A stretch of DNA of 64,000 bases, from the NCBI GenBank assembly GCA_013180625.2, contig SNVD02009596.1, positions 248,001 through 312,000 of the forward strand. Reading direction: 5' to 3'. The position numbers and the translations under genes are program-made. Shown in pieces: positions 37,365 through 49,595 of the stretch. Under the pieces are notes generated by a model, which was not told the DNA's origin, ran no database searches, and saw nothing but the letters and a program-made list of their open reading frames with translations. The stretch is from Boswellia sacra. Taxonomy: Eukaryota; Streptophyta; Magnoliopsida; Sapindales; Burseraceae. Position 1 is the stretch's first letter. Every line of letters starts with the position of its first letter.

Positions 37365-37710
37365 TCTTTATCGATCGAAGGCACTACAAGTCAACTAGCT
37401 TCAAATCGCCCCAGACGTTCAGTGATCGAGATTCTCCATCGCTCTTTTTGAGTGGGGAGGGGGAGGAAGAGTGCGGGAAGGGAGCGAGACCCAGCCAACA
37501 CTACTGTGTCGTACTTCCCCCGTATCAAGTTGAATAAATGAATGCAGCCGAAACCGAGATAATGTAAAGTCACCTTTTCAATTGAGAGTGACCTTTTTTG
37601 TCTCTTCTGTTCCTCAAGGTGTGATCAGAGTCACTCAAGGATGCATTCAATTGAGTTGAAAGTCGCCTTAATGAATCTTCTATATATATATAGAGAGAGA
37701 GAGATTATAT

Positions 37711-37944
37711 ATCTTGCATAGAGTAATGCTACTCATACAAACTATTTATACAAACTCATACATACAAACTGATGTGTCATCCCTATATGATTGCCACATC
37801 ATCCATGTTAATTAATATAATTTATTATTAATATATATTTATCAAATCACTGTATTTATTTATCAAATCACATTATGCCATATCAGTTTGTATGAATGAG
37901 TTTGTATAAGTAGTTTGTAAGAGTAGCATTACTCATCTTGCATA
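37711..37944. mobile_element. Mutator-type MITE, 214 bp, with 10-bp target duplication
   Basis: The element spans 37721-37934. It begins GAGTAATGCTACTCATACAA and its other end, complemented, reads GAGTAATGCTACTCTTACAA. The inverted repeat continues inward with few mismatches (about 40 bp). Direct repeats ATCTTGCATA flank it (37711-37720, 37935-37944), a length in the range for Mutator-like elements. The related segment near 35025 (GGCATAATCTTGCAAAAAGATAT) looks like the empty site. There is no coding capacity. Confidence 0.9.
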
Positions 37945-40385
37945 ATCTTGGAAAAAGATATTATACTACTTTATGAACATCGTAAGTTTATTATACATTT
38001 TATCAAGCTCATATTTTATGAAGGTTGAAGTCACAGAGTTATTAAGTGCATTTCCAAGTTATATCCTCCATTAATTAAAGGTATGATTACTTTCAATCTT
38101 TGAACTTTGTCATTGAATTTAGTTTTTTGACTTAAACTTTTTTCTGATCTTTTCTAGACTATGTATATAAATCCTACAGCTTTCAAATTTCTCAATCCTC
38201 TTTTAGTTTCTTTTCAGAGAATGATAATTTAAAAAAAAAAAATTAATATCTTAACACAGAGAAACCTATATATTAATACTTATTTCTGTTAACACCGATC
38301 GGGCATTAATTTGGATTCGTTATTAATAAAGTTTTGATACTGCATATTTTTGGTCATTGTTTCTTTGCAGCTTGTCTCAAAATTTTGTGCGGCGATTGTT
38401 GTCTTGTGAAGTTCTAAGCAGTCACTATAGCTATCCTCAGTCCTCATATGAGAACGCCAGGGAAATCAAGTTAATTTATGGTAATAATTAATTTTTCAAC
38501 TAGCTATAGTGTTTTTTCCAACATATTGTGAAATTGATTAGGCATGGAGATGTGTGATTCACTAAGAACATGAAATTGATATCACAAATATATCCTGAAA
38601 ATAATGTTTGAATGAAAATATTATGAAATTTCTTTTTAAGTCTTATAACTAAACTTAATTTATGTTAAATTATTCCCTTCTAATATTTCTCAAATTAAGA
38701 CATACCTATCAGGTGAAAATTAAAGAAAATTTAAAAAAGAATAGGTGAATGATGAAGGTTTAAAATTTGTAAAAATCAGAAAGGAATATATATATATATC
38801 CATGTTCTAGAGGTTAATTCAAAGTTGCAGAGTGAGGTGCAATATTTTCAAGTTACACTTAAGTTTCTCATTATATTTATTTTTTCTGTTGTTTCTTTTC
38901 TGATTTTTATATATATTACACCTTCAACTTTCGGTTTTTTTTTTTTTAAGTTTTCTTTAATTTTCTTTTCTAACATATTAACAAAGAAAGATACTTTATA
39001 TTAATACTTGCTTCCGCCAACACCATCACAGGATTTGGATTCTTTATTCATCATAAAGTTTTGATTGGCTATTTTGTGATTAGTAATGTTTCCTAATTGC
39101 AGCTTTGTGATCTCAAACTTTTTCTGGCGATTGTTATTTGGGGGAAGTTCTCAGCAGTTATTGTAGCTATCTCCTCACATAAGAGAGTAAGGGGATTTAA
39201 ATTAATTTATAGTATATAATAATAGTAACAATAATAATTAATTCTTTAATAATTTGGCTTGTGTTGTCTCCTATATTTATGCAGCTGTTGATGGGGAAAT
39301 TTACTAAAATGAATATACGTAGATAAAACTTTTTACACATTAATTTTGGTCTAGGGGTTGATTTGGTTTTTTGGATTTGACAAAGAAAATTGTTGTATTA
39401 ACCACGAACATATGAAATTCAAACTATAAACCAATCATTCGAATAATGTTGAATGAAAATATTACGATTAATTTTTTTAAGTCTTGTAACAATATTTTAT
39501 TTTAGTTAAATTATCTCTTCCGGCTGGAATTTTTCCTCGCTCCCTCCCCTTTTATGAGTAAAATAAATTTGGTTGGGTGATTATATAGCCTGCTTTAATT
39601 AAAATTTTGTTAAAAAGATATAGTTATTTTATCAATCTAATGGGCCTTTTTGTCTTCTCATGCAGATTCGTCGGTGCTTTTCGCGTTAATTAAATTCTTG
39701 CCTTCGTAAATTTTGCTTGTCACTCTGTGCTTGTCCAGCTGTTGGTTTCCACCTTAAACTCTCTCTCCTCCGGAATATTTAACGGTATATATAATTTATT
39801 ATAAAGAGTATATACAACTTAAAATTTTGATTTATAAAATTTAGCTCAAATAATTTTATCTGTTATTCTTTGCAGCAAAGAGTTACGAAGTAAATAACAC
39901 TAAATATTACACCTTTTTTAAAAAAAAGAATTTTACGTAAAGGCTTGTTTTAATTAGTAAAATGAATGACTCTGAAATTTTGTTTAAAATATTAAAGTTC
40001 AAATATTAATTACTACTAAATTGATATATCATCTCAGACTAATATAACTCAAAAGTTGTAACTTAGAATAAATTCAATTCAAAATCATTGTCTACTTTAA
40101 TCCAACCTGAACTGTCAAAAGTGGTTTACTTAATTAATTAAAAGAAGTCAAAAGAATAGTAGTATTTATTATTGATTGAACATATATACCCTATTAGAGC
40201 ATTAAATTAATTAAAATAAATTGATGATAAATAAAATTTAAAGAAATATTTTTAAGTAACAACAGCTTAAACCCACAATTATTTTATTTATCTTTTCAAG
40301 CTATCAATAAAAGACAAATTGTTGTGTATGCAGTGAGTTCATTTTGTACGTAAATAATTACTCGTACCATAAGTCTTTTTAAATG

Positions 40386-40985
40386 TTTATAGCAAGATTA
40401 GATAGATTTTGCAATTTGTTTATGTGAAGAAATCTGGAGATAATTTGTGGCTAGAGTAGGTTGCCTTGAAGCAGAAAATCTGGAAATTTTCTGTGCTCTC
40501 TTGCAAGCATACAAACTGAATTTAAGTGCAGAAACATAAACAAGAACACACCAAAATTTACGTGGTTCGATCCATGATCTACTCCACGGGAGGGATAGAA
40601 ATGAATGCACTAGAGAAAATTTGGATTACACACTCTCCTCACTGCACTCTCAGCTTAGAACCACTCTAAGCTCTCTGTTTTTTGCTTCTCTGTACTCAGC
40701 TTTCTTTTCCAAGTTTTATACAACTTACATGACCTGCTTTTTCTATATTTACTGCACATCAGTATTAATAGCCTTTTTAGGTGGCTGACTGTGTAAATAC
40801 AGCAACCAGAAAATAGACAGCAAGACGGCTGTAGATTGACAGCAGAAAAACAGCAGACATACAGCAGTAAAACAGCATGCAGACAACAGCAAAACAGCAT
40901 GCAGACAGCAGCAAAACAGCAGCGTGTTGCTGGTTGAGATGCAGTGGCTTGAGTCACATTGCATCAGTTTATAGCAAGATTAGAT
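40386..40985. mobile_element. 564-bp insertion flanked by 18-bp direct repeats
   Basis: TTTATAGCAAGATTAGAT occurs at 40386-40403 and 40968-40985, bracketing 564 bp unlike its surroundings. The insert contains a TTACGTGGTTCGATC motif common in plant LTR and TRIM elements, and a run of CAGCAGAAAAACAGCAG-type repeats (about 40795-40925) that reads as Cys/Leu-rich protein on the minus strand but is repeat-derived. An 18-bp duplication fits LINE/SINE-type integration, but no poly-A end is seen. The class is unresolved. Confidence 0.7.
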
Positions 40986-41187
40986 CTAAGTTTGGGTGCA
41001 TTGTAATTAGCCATTTTGGTATCATTATTAATTACTTAACGGTCTTGGAACTTCATCATTCTTTATTTATATATGGGCTTTAAGCAGATAAGTGGATTTC
41101 AAATTTTTCATTTTTTTTAATAACAAAGAAGAAAGGTTGGGACATGTTCTGTACGTATAACATGAGTTGGTGATTGATGGTGATATA

Positions 41188-41820
41188 CTTCTTTTATCTT
41201 TCCATTTAGATTCATCATCGCATTTCACGCTCTTGGTTTCTTGTAGGATGTGTTTGATGCGCTGTATAAGATTTTAGTATTCATGAGATGAGATAACAAT
41301 CGATAAATGTTGTACTGTTGTTGTTAAAGTATTAGATTGGATAGACTTATATATCATAATTTAGAAGAAACTCAAATATATAATTAATTAATTTCAATTC
41401 TTAAACAAGACATTAAATGTATCCTCTTTCTATGTTCTGGTTATCTTCCAATTAATATCTTTTCATACACACTCACGCGCAACAAAATCTAATGAAATTG
41501 TCAAATTCCATTTTCTTCTCCATTTGCAAGCTTTTGATTGGCTATTTTGATTTTGTTCATTTGTAGCTTGTCTCCTGATCTATTGGTTCTCAGCGGTTAT
41601 TTAAGCTATCTCATCACATAAAAGGGTAGGGGAAATTACATTATCCTAACACTAAGTACTTCAATTTTGTTGTTTTGGCGAGTAAATACATCTCTTTAGG
41701 AATATTGAAAAAAGCTTCTACTAAACAAACACAGAGTAAACTTTTGTTACATTTTTAAATAGATATACTATGAGTGAAGCTATTTGTATTTAAAATATTA
41801 TTTTTACACCCATTATTGTA
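41188..41820 (+). repeat. Long direct repeat, copy 2 (partner 36252-36890)
   Basis: Second copy of the 640-bp repeat, with its module at 41567-41625. Small indels distinguish the copies. It lies shortly after the insertion at 40404-40967. Confidence 0.85.
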
Positions 41821-42256
41821 AGTACACTCTTTCTTGGAATTTTAGAACTTTAATCAAATTCAATGGTTCAACCCTTAATTTACTAAAACAATAAAAATAA
41901 ATAATCTTTTTTGAAAGCTTGATTACATACATCATTAGTAAACAAATTTATGTCCAATACATCACATAAATTTTAGAATTTTTGTTTATTTATTTTTGTT
42001 CATTAAATTTAGTGCAAATTAATTGAAACGTTTGCTGATTTCATAATCATATTTTTTAAATTATATAGTTGAATGAAAATAAAATTTAAAAACATTTCAT
42101 TGATGAATTGCACTTGGACAATGAGTATTAAGAATAAAAAATTGGTGCAAATAGCCTCACCCAAATATTATTCATAAAAAATTTGTTTGTATGTATATCT
42201 GATTTTAACGGGTTTTAGATTTCTTTCTAAGAAAAGAGGGACATTTGAAGATGTTA

Positions 42257-42259
<3 letters not shown>

Positions 42260-42316
<57 letters not shown>

Positions 42317-42327
42317 GTGTGTGTGTA
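42260..42327. repeat. (AT)n(GT)n microsatellite
   Basis: About 40 bp of AT dinucleotides followed by about 26 bp of GT. Tyr/Ile and His/Thr repeat frames through it are artefacts. Confidence 0.9.
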
Positions 42328-42759
42328 TGTAGATTTATAAATCCTTCAACTTTCAATATTCCAATTTTCTTTTATTTTATTTTCCAAGAAAAGAAAATTG
42401 AATAAAGAAATTAACGTACTAACCAAGGGGCACCCTATATATTATACTTATTTCTGTCAAAACCTATTGCGGATTTGGATTCGATCTTTAATTTGTTGTT
42501 GTTTGTCTGCAGTTGGCCTCAACTTAAAGCTTTTTGCGGCGTTGTTATTTAGTGAAGTTCTCCGCAGCCATTGTAGCCATCTCATTACAGGAGCGAGGGA
42601 AAGTGAGTTAATTTATGATAATAATTATTAATTCTTCAATTTGACTAGTGTTTTGTCCAATATGCACTTATGAATGGGAAAATTTATTATTAAAATACAT
42701 AATAGTACTTTTATTACATTAATTTTGGCCTAGAAATTGATTTGGTTGCTAGGATTTGA

Positions 42760-43200
42760 TTAAAAAGTGCATAGAATCTTTCAAGAATGATAATAAAATT
42801 ATCAAACTAGAAAGAAATAATCAAACAATCAAAGAAGAGCACAAAGACAACAAGATTACATGGTTCGACGTTAGCCTACGTCCACAGCAAGAAAAACAAA
42901 GAATCCTAATTATGATTAAATGGAGATTACACCCTCAATAACGTATTTCAACTCTCTTAAGTCTCCAGTAAAGATCAAGTCCCTCAATAATTGTGCCTCT
43001 AATAAAAGCCTTTCAGATTTGATATAACTACCTACCTTAAATAAAATCACGTACCTCACATAATCATGGATACGTGAAGTGTTTTACAAATCTTCTTCTT
43101 CTGGATAATACATAAGAGCCTATTGACTTTAATGCGACCTCGATAATTCTAAGTCCAATCATAAACTCTCGAGAGTGACATCCTTTCTAACAATATAAAT
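42760..43200. mobile_element. Candidate insertion interrupting an array intron
   Basis: Compared with the intron after module 35726, the sequence departs after GGATTTGATTA (about 42764) and rejoins at TGATTTTGACCAAGAACAT (about 43206). The extra DNA contains ACATGGTTCGACGTTAGCCT, a motif widespread in plant LTR and TRIM elements. Exact ends and a target duplication were not resolved. Confidence 0.45.
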
Positions 43201-43923
43201 AAATGTGATTTTGACCAAGAACATCAAACTGATATTACAAATTAATCATGAAATTGACCTGTTTGTCTTATTATTAATAAAAATGTCATTTTAGTAGAAA
43301 TTGGTAAATAAATTGATCTTGTCTCGTATTTTTATTTAATAAAATTTCAAAAGAAAACATTCATTTCATTAAATTAAGTAAAATAAAACTTTTGAGTCTA
43401 TCTTTCCCAATGTGCTAATTGTATATTACTGAAAAAACTATGAACATGGAAGGGCTAAACATTTTGTCACAAAAAATATTAAGAGTTAAGGGTTACTTTA
43501 TAATTTTCTAAAAGTCTGAAGGGGCCCTAGCCCCACGAGACCAGAACACAAATCCAACCCTGCTTATGAGCGCATAAAGGTTAACCAAAATCCAACCCTG
43601 ATAATGAGTGTATAAAGATCAACCATGTGGAAATATAAAATATATATAGGGTGAATTAATGACATCTTCGAACATTATATTTGATCCACTTATAATTTCA
43701 CGCAGTAATTACTTCAAATATAATTCGAACAAACCCTTAAATTAAATAATTACTTAGATCTAATTAAATCTAATTTACTTAATCTAGCACTTACCCCTCC
43801 ATGTATATAGCTCTTTAGGCAAGAACTTGAGTCTTGAGATCATCTTTGTATAGATAAATGTGTAAATATACCCATATCATTCTATAAATATTATTATTGA
43901 TATGGATATCAATTATGTGTGAT

Positions 43924-46229
43924 TAGGGGTGGCAATTCGTGTTCGCGGGTCGTGTTCGTGTCGTGTCGAGCTGTGACACGATAAAGAATGACCCAACACG
44001 AACACGACCCGTTTATTATTCGTGTCACTGTGACTCAACACGAACACGACACGATTAATAAACGGGTAACACGACACGACACGCTAACACGAATAATAAA
44101 CGGGTCGTACTCGTGTTAGACACGAACACAACCCGTCGAACACGATTATTTTGACACCCTACTACAACACGATTATGACACGTTATACATTTACAACACG
44201 ATTATGACACGTTATACATTTACAACACGATTATGACACGAATATATATTAAAACATATTTTTAAATGAAAAAGATATAACAAAAAATACAAAATTAAAC
44301 AAGATTAAATACCAAGAAATCATACAAACTTCAAATGCAATACAACTACCATAAGAAAACAACTTTAACAATTCAAATACAACAAAATTAATAAAAATAA
44401 AGTCCATCAAATCTCAAATAAACATGCATCACATTCCCAAATTATAGATAACTTTGAACAAGTTTATCACAAACAAACAAACAATAAAGTTACAATTATC
44501 CGTGACAAATCACAATTAAATGCATCACAAACAAACAAAAAAAAGTTCTTCAACTCTTATCCATCTCCTCTTCAACTCTTAAGCAACCTACAAAAAGAAA
44601 AATCATACTTATGAAAAAAATCAGATTATAGAATTATATAAGATGTATTAATAAATTGTTCAGTTGAGCTTGGTTATAGAAATAGGTAATTGAACCGTGA
44701 ATGATAAACCACGTAATAAATTGTTCAGTCAATGATGGAACACATGCAAGTTCAGTGAAATAATTCTTGTGTGAATATTTTTTCCAATAGAAAATAGTAA
44801 TTTTCGATTATAGCCCCCGTTTGACTAAACTTATTTCTTCTCCAAGGAAATATGAGAGAATTAACCGAAGAAAAAAAATCAGAATTAACAGAAATTAAAG
44901 CACGTTCTCTATTTGTCTTCATTAAGTATCATTTGGAAAACTGTGTTTAAACTTTCTAAAGTACACTGGCAAAGAATTTCACTTAATTTCAAGATCTAAT
45001 CATCCAAATGAAGTTAATGATGCATTAATAATTTCATGAATTATTAATCAAATGTACAGTGTCAAATGCCCGCAATATTGAACTCTTGAATCAATTAAAG
45101 TGAACTTTGCGGTAACGAAAATAACTATGTGGGAAGGGTTTTGTGAAAAAGAAAACAAATTTTATGAATAAAAATCTTATTTTCTATAGTATAAATATAT
45201 TATGTCTTTAACTATTTAAAATAAAGAATATTTAAGCGAAATCTTTACAATTAGTGAGGGAAATCTCGGAGAGCAAAACTTTAGTAGATTATGTAAAGAA
45301 CCGTAGTTATATGGACCTTAATGCCAATTAAAAATGGTCAATGATATATTAATTTCAAAGAATGGAAAAGGCCAGTTATTCCATATAGTATTGATTATTG
45401 CTTACATATATAACTGCCAGGCACATGCACATGAAAACAAATGAGACATGAAATGAAGCTTCAATGGATGCACGTGCTTAATTAATTAGAAAAAGCGGGA
45501 CAAAGACAGAATTATAGAGTCATAGACCTTGGATGGAGGAGCTGCCTTCACTGCGCGGCTTGGAGACAAGACAAGAAGCTGAATGGCGTTGTGAACCGGA
45601 ACAGATGGTGGTCAGTGGAAGACTGGAAGACTGGAGGTTGTGGTCACTGGAAGGGGAGGACCATATGGTGGAGCGATGATGCTGAGCAGCTGAAGCCGTG
45701 CCGATTAGCAGAGGATAGCAGATATGCAGATGGCTGGCGGCGGTGAGGAGAAAAGATTTTGTTCATGCTTCAGACAGATTGAGATTAGGTTTCCCGTATT
45801 TTGAATGAATTAGTCAATCGGGTTTCAATTTTGGTTAAATGGCAAAATTACCCTGAGCTTTAAAATTTATTACGTTTTAACATTATATACTTATTTTAAA
45901 ATTTGGATTAATATAAGGACTAAAATGTCTAAAATCAAAATATTAAATTTAATATTTTTAAATTTAATATTATTTTGTAATCGTGTCAATATTCGTGTTA
46001 ATCATGTTAAATATGTATTCGTGTTATTCGTGTTACGCGTGTCGTAAACATGTTCGTGTCATAATCGTGTTCGCGTGTTGAAGACTCTCAACCCGAACAC
46101 GACACGATTATTAAACGGGTTGACATCTTCGACACGAACACGACACGAACACGACTAAGCCAAAACCCAAACCAGCTTAAATCCGTGTCGTGTCAAGTCG
46201 TGTTCGCGTGTCGTGTCGAAAATTGCCAC
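43924..46229. mobile_element. hAT-like element (~2.3 kb) with CGTGTCG subterminal arrays
   Basis: The left end TAGGGGTGGCAATTCGTGTT is the same as the hAT family above in its first 14 bases. The right end, complemented, reads CGTGGCAATTTTCGACACGA. Dense CACGAACACGACACG-type repeats occur in inverted arrangement at both ends (43930-44230 and 45970-46225). The right terminus lacks the expected CCCCTA and no 8-bp target duplication is found, so that end is probably eroded. A GC-richer stretch (45530-45770) resembles the leader of a former transposase gene, but no transposase ORF survives. Confidence 0.65.
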
Positions 46230-46493
46230 GTTGCTTTTTAATTTACTTTTTCCACTTTAAAAAGGCTTATATTAAGAAATTCCCCATAACTGACTTGTAC
46301 CGTATTTTCTTTCTTCCCTCAAGTCTTGCAGATAGTGCTAAGCTGGTGCTTGTGCTGTATTCTTAGTTATTTAAAGCTGCAATACGTGTACCCAAACAAG
46401 GTTGAGCTTGGCACTTAGATTTGCTCTTTCATTTTTCCTCAGTCCTCATTTGCTCATTGTATACTGACAGACTTATATATAACAGAACAAAGT
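46230..46493 (+). promoter_or_regulatory. Proximal promoter and 5' UTR of the CC-NBS-LRR gene
   Basis: Only 264 bp separate the hAT-like element from the start codon. A TATA-like TATTTAAAG lies at 46368-46376, about 118 bp before the ATG, and CT-rich leader sequence follows. A second TATATATAA at 46474 is too close to the ATG to act as a TATA box. The ATG context AGTATGG (A at -3, G at +4) is good. Upstream regulatory sequence must lie in or beyond the transposon. Confidence 0.45.
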
Positions 46494-49400
46494 ATGGAAA
46501 TTGGAGCGGCTATTGCATCAAAGGTTGGAGAATACTTGGTGAAGCCGACCATAAATCAAGTTCGTTATTTATTTTGTTTCAACAGCATTGTTGAAGATCT
46601 TAAGGAAGGGGAAAATAATTTGAAAATTGCAGAGGATAACGTGAAGAAAGATGTTGAAATAGCTGAAAGAAACACCGAAGAAATAAGAAAGGATGTAAGC
46701 AAGTGGCTAAAAGATGCAAGCGATGTTCTGGCTGATGTTGAAAGATTGAAAGCAGAAATAGATTTAAATAAGACTTGTCTTAATGGATGGTGTCCTAATT
46801 GGTGTTGCCGATATTGGTTCAGTCGGAAAGCGGCAAAGAAGACGAGCATGATGTTGAAGCTACAAGATAAGGGCAAATTCAATCGTGTGGGCCATCCTAC
46901 CACACCAAGTGGATTTCTTACACCGAAAGATTTTGTGCTTTTCCAGTCTTCACAGTCTGCTTTGAAAGAAATTACTGAGGCACTTAAAAATGATAAGATC
47001 AATCTTGTTGGATTGCACGGAATGGGTGGAGCTGGTAAAACAACCCTGGCAAAAGCAGTGGGTGATAAAGTCAAACAAGAGAAGATGTTTGATGAAGTTG
47101 TACTGGTTGTTGTATCCCAAACGCCAAACTTCAAACGTATGCAGGGTGTTATTGCAGAATCGTTGGGCTTGAAACTAGAGGAGGAAACTGAAGAAGTAAG
47201 AGGAATGCGGTTATACAAGAGACTAACGGAGACTAAGGAGAAGATCCTTATAATCTTGGATGATGTTTGGGAAATGTTTGACTTGAAATCTAAAATAGGA
47301 TTTCCACTTGGCGAAGATAGCAATAAGGATTGCAAAATTCTTCTGACTACCAGAAAAAAACATTTATGTGATGTGGCATGTCAATCGCAAATTTCACTCG
47401 GTCTACTGGATGACAAAGAAGCATTGGATTTACTCAAACAATATGCCGGTCGTATAAATGATGACTCCTTCACCTGGAATGATTTGGCAATGAAGGTCGC
47501 TAATGAATGCAAGGGTTTGCCACTAGCAATTGCTACTATTGGAAGTGCTCTAAAAGGAAAAGGCGTTGATGAGTGGAAACAAGTGTTTAAAAAGCTAAGA
47601 AAATCTAAACTCATAGATATACACAATGTCGTTGATGTTGATAGGGATGTTTATGCTATTCTGAAAGTCAGTTATGATTATTTGAAAGGGGAAGAAACCA
47701 AATCATCTTTCTTGTTATGTTCACTATTTCCAGAAGACAGTGAAATTCCGTTGGAGGAATTGTTTAGATATGGAATCGGGCTTGGTTTATTTCCAGATGC
47801 TGAATCAATTGAAGATGGAAGGACTGCATTGCGTGTTATGGTTAATAACCTAAAAGCTTCTTATTTAATTCTAGATGCTGATGATGAGCAACATGTAAAA
47901 ATGCATGACATGGTTCGTGACGTTGCCTTATGGATAGCTTCCAAGGGGAAGAATAAATTCATGGTTAGGGCCGGCATGGGATTGGTGGAGTGGCCAAGTG
48001 AGGAACGCCTAGAACAATGTAGAGCAGTCTCTTTGATGGGTAATGATATAAAAGTGCTCCCTAAGGGTTTTTTTTGTCCAACGCTTGAAATTTTGCTGGT
48101 GGAAGGTGCGAGCCGTGAAACACAAGTTTCAGAACAATTTTTTGAAGAGGTGACAGGACTAAAAGTTCTAAATTTGAGTTATTGGGACCTGTCACTGAAA
48201 TCACTTCAACTCTTGACTAATCTCAAGACTTTAGAGCTAATTGATTGCAATTTAAGTGACTTCTCTTACCTTGCAAAGCTTAACAGACTTGAGATACTTA
48301 GTTTCCAAGGTTCCAATTTGATTGAATTACCAAAAGAAGTAGGTGAACTTAATAAATTAAGGTTGTTGGATTTGGATAGATGTTATGAATTGGAAAGAAT
48401 TCCTTCGAATGTGATAAGGAGATGTTCCCAATTAGAAGAATTGCACATTTCTAATGGCAACTTTACCAAATGGGAGGTTAAGGAGACAAGTGCAGAGAAG
48501 AGCGATGCTAGCCTCTTCGAGCTGAATTCTTTATCTTGCTTGGTCGAACTGTATTTGCGCATAGATACAACATACCTTCCAAATGACTTCGCTTTCCGCA
48601 GTTTAGAAAGGTATGTCATTTGTTTGAACACTGATTGTGATGAGTCATACTCAAGGGCTTTAGCAATCTCAGAAATTCAAGCAACCTCACTTGTTGCGTT
48701 TCGAGCACTTTTTCAGAATGTAGAATATTTTTATTTGAATGAAACAACTGGTTGCCAAAATATCCTTCCAAGCATAGTTCAAGGCGGCTTAAATGAGTTA
48801 AAATCTCTTGTGCTTAGTTGTTGCAGTGATTTGAAATTTGTCATAGATACGTCACGGCAGCATTTGCCAACCAATGCACTCTCTAATTTGGTGAATTTAT
48901 CTCTTAACAATTTGATTCTTCTAAAAGACATATGTTATGGTGGAAGGCTTCAGGAGGGGCTTCTAGAAAAAATGGAAGCGATCAATGTAAGTGAATGCCC
49001 TAATTTGTGTACCATATTTCCAGCAATATTGCTTCCAAGACTCTTTAAGTTGAAGGAAGTGGAAATCTCATCATGTGATCAGCTACAAGAAGTATTTCAA
49101 TTTCAAAATGAAGGGTTGCGTGATTCTGGGAAAGAAAGTGATCCTGTGTCGCTTCCAAGTTTAACAAAGTTAACATTGAAGTATCTACCACAATTGAGTC
49201 ATATATGGAAGGTTCCAAGCCATCATGTTAATCTCAAAACTCTCACTTATCTCCATATAGATTCATGCGAGAGATTGGAACATGTTTTTCCAGTCTCCAT
49301 TGCACAAGGTCTTGTGGGACTTGAAGAGCTTATTGTTATAGATGCCCCTCTGTTAAAGCAAGTCTTTTATATGGATCACGAAAGTGAAGAAATTGAAGCT

Positions 49401-49595
49401 GAAAGAGATGAAAAAGGAATTGTGCTCCCCACGTTGAGAAAATTAACGCTTGGGAGATTAGTGAGCCTCACCAGCTTTTTGCCAAAACATAATTATCGTT
49501 CAACTTGTAAATCTTTGGAAGAGCTCAACATATTTGGATGTTCCAGTTTGACCGCCTCTGTCATTTCCGAAATCAAAGCACAAGATCTAAAAGAG
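46494..49595 (+). CDS. Exon 1: coiled-coil, NB-ARC and first LRRs
   Basis: 1034 codons. Residues 1-150 form a coiled-coil region with the VSKWLKDASDVL motif (68-79) and a Cys/Trp-rich segment WCPNWCCRYWFS (99-110). NB-ARC motifs follow: P-loop GMGGAGKTT at 176-184 (Ala replaces the more usual Val), kinase-2 LIILDDVW at 252-259, RNBS-B KILLTTR, GLPLA at 341-345, RNBS-D with FLLCSLFPED, and MHD at 470-472. LRRs run from about residue 500 to 1034. It ends at AAGAG/GTACG. There is no TIR domain or N-terminal membrane segment. The single long exon is typical of this subgroup. Confidence 0.95.

Larger units (their letters stand above)
33540..42610 (+). repeat. Array of ~9 diverged exon-like modules
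   Basis: A core of roughly 60-90 bp recurs at about 33556, 33931, 35409 (truncated), 35726, 36632, 38371, 39103, 41567 and 42513. Each follows a T-rich tract ending in CAG, TAG or CGG and begins CTTGTCTC-like. It contains GTGAAGTTCT or GTTATTTAAGCTAT-type blocks, and several copies end at a GTAAGG or GTAGGG donor-like site. Flanking introns also align: a CTTTCAATTTTTCAATTTC and AACACTGAT-GG block before, and a TTAATTTTGGCCTAGAAATTG and AAGAACATGAAATT block after. Most copies have stops in all frames, so coding potential is doubtful. I do not recognise the family. Confidence 0.6.

Noticed and set aside
40655..40964. Cys/Leu-rich small ORFs on the minus strand resembling secreted peptides
   Set aside because: Derived from CAGCA-type repeats in the 564-bp insertion; open in two frames with the same composition.
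46565..47335. 256-residue ORF antisense to the NBS domain
   Set aside because: Mirror of a strongly conserved coding exon; no independent features.
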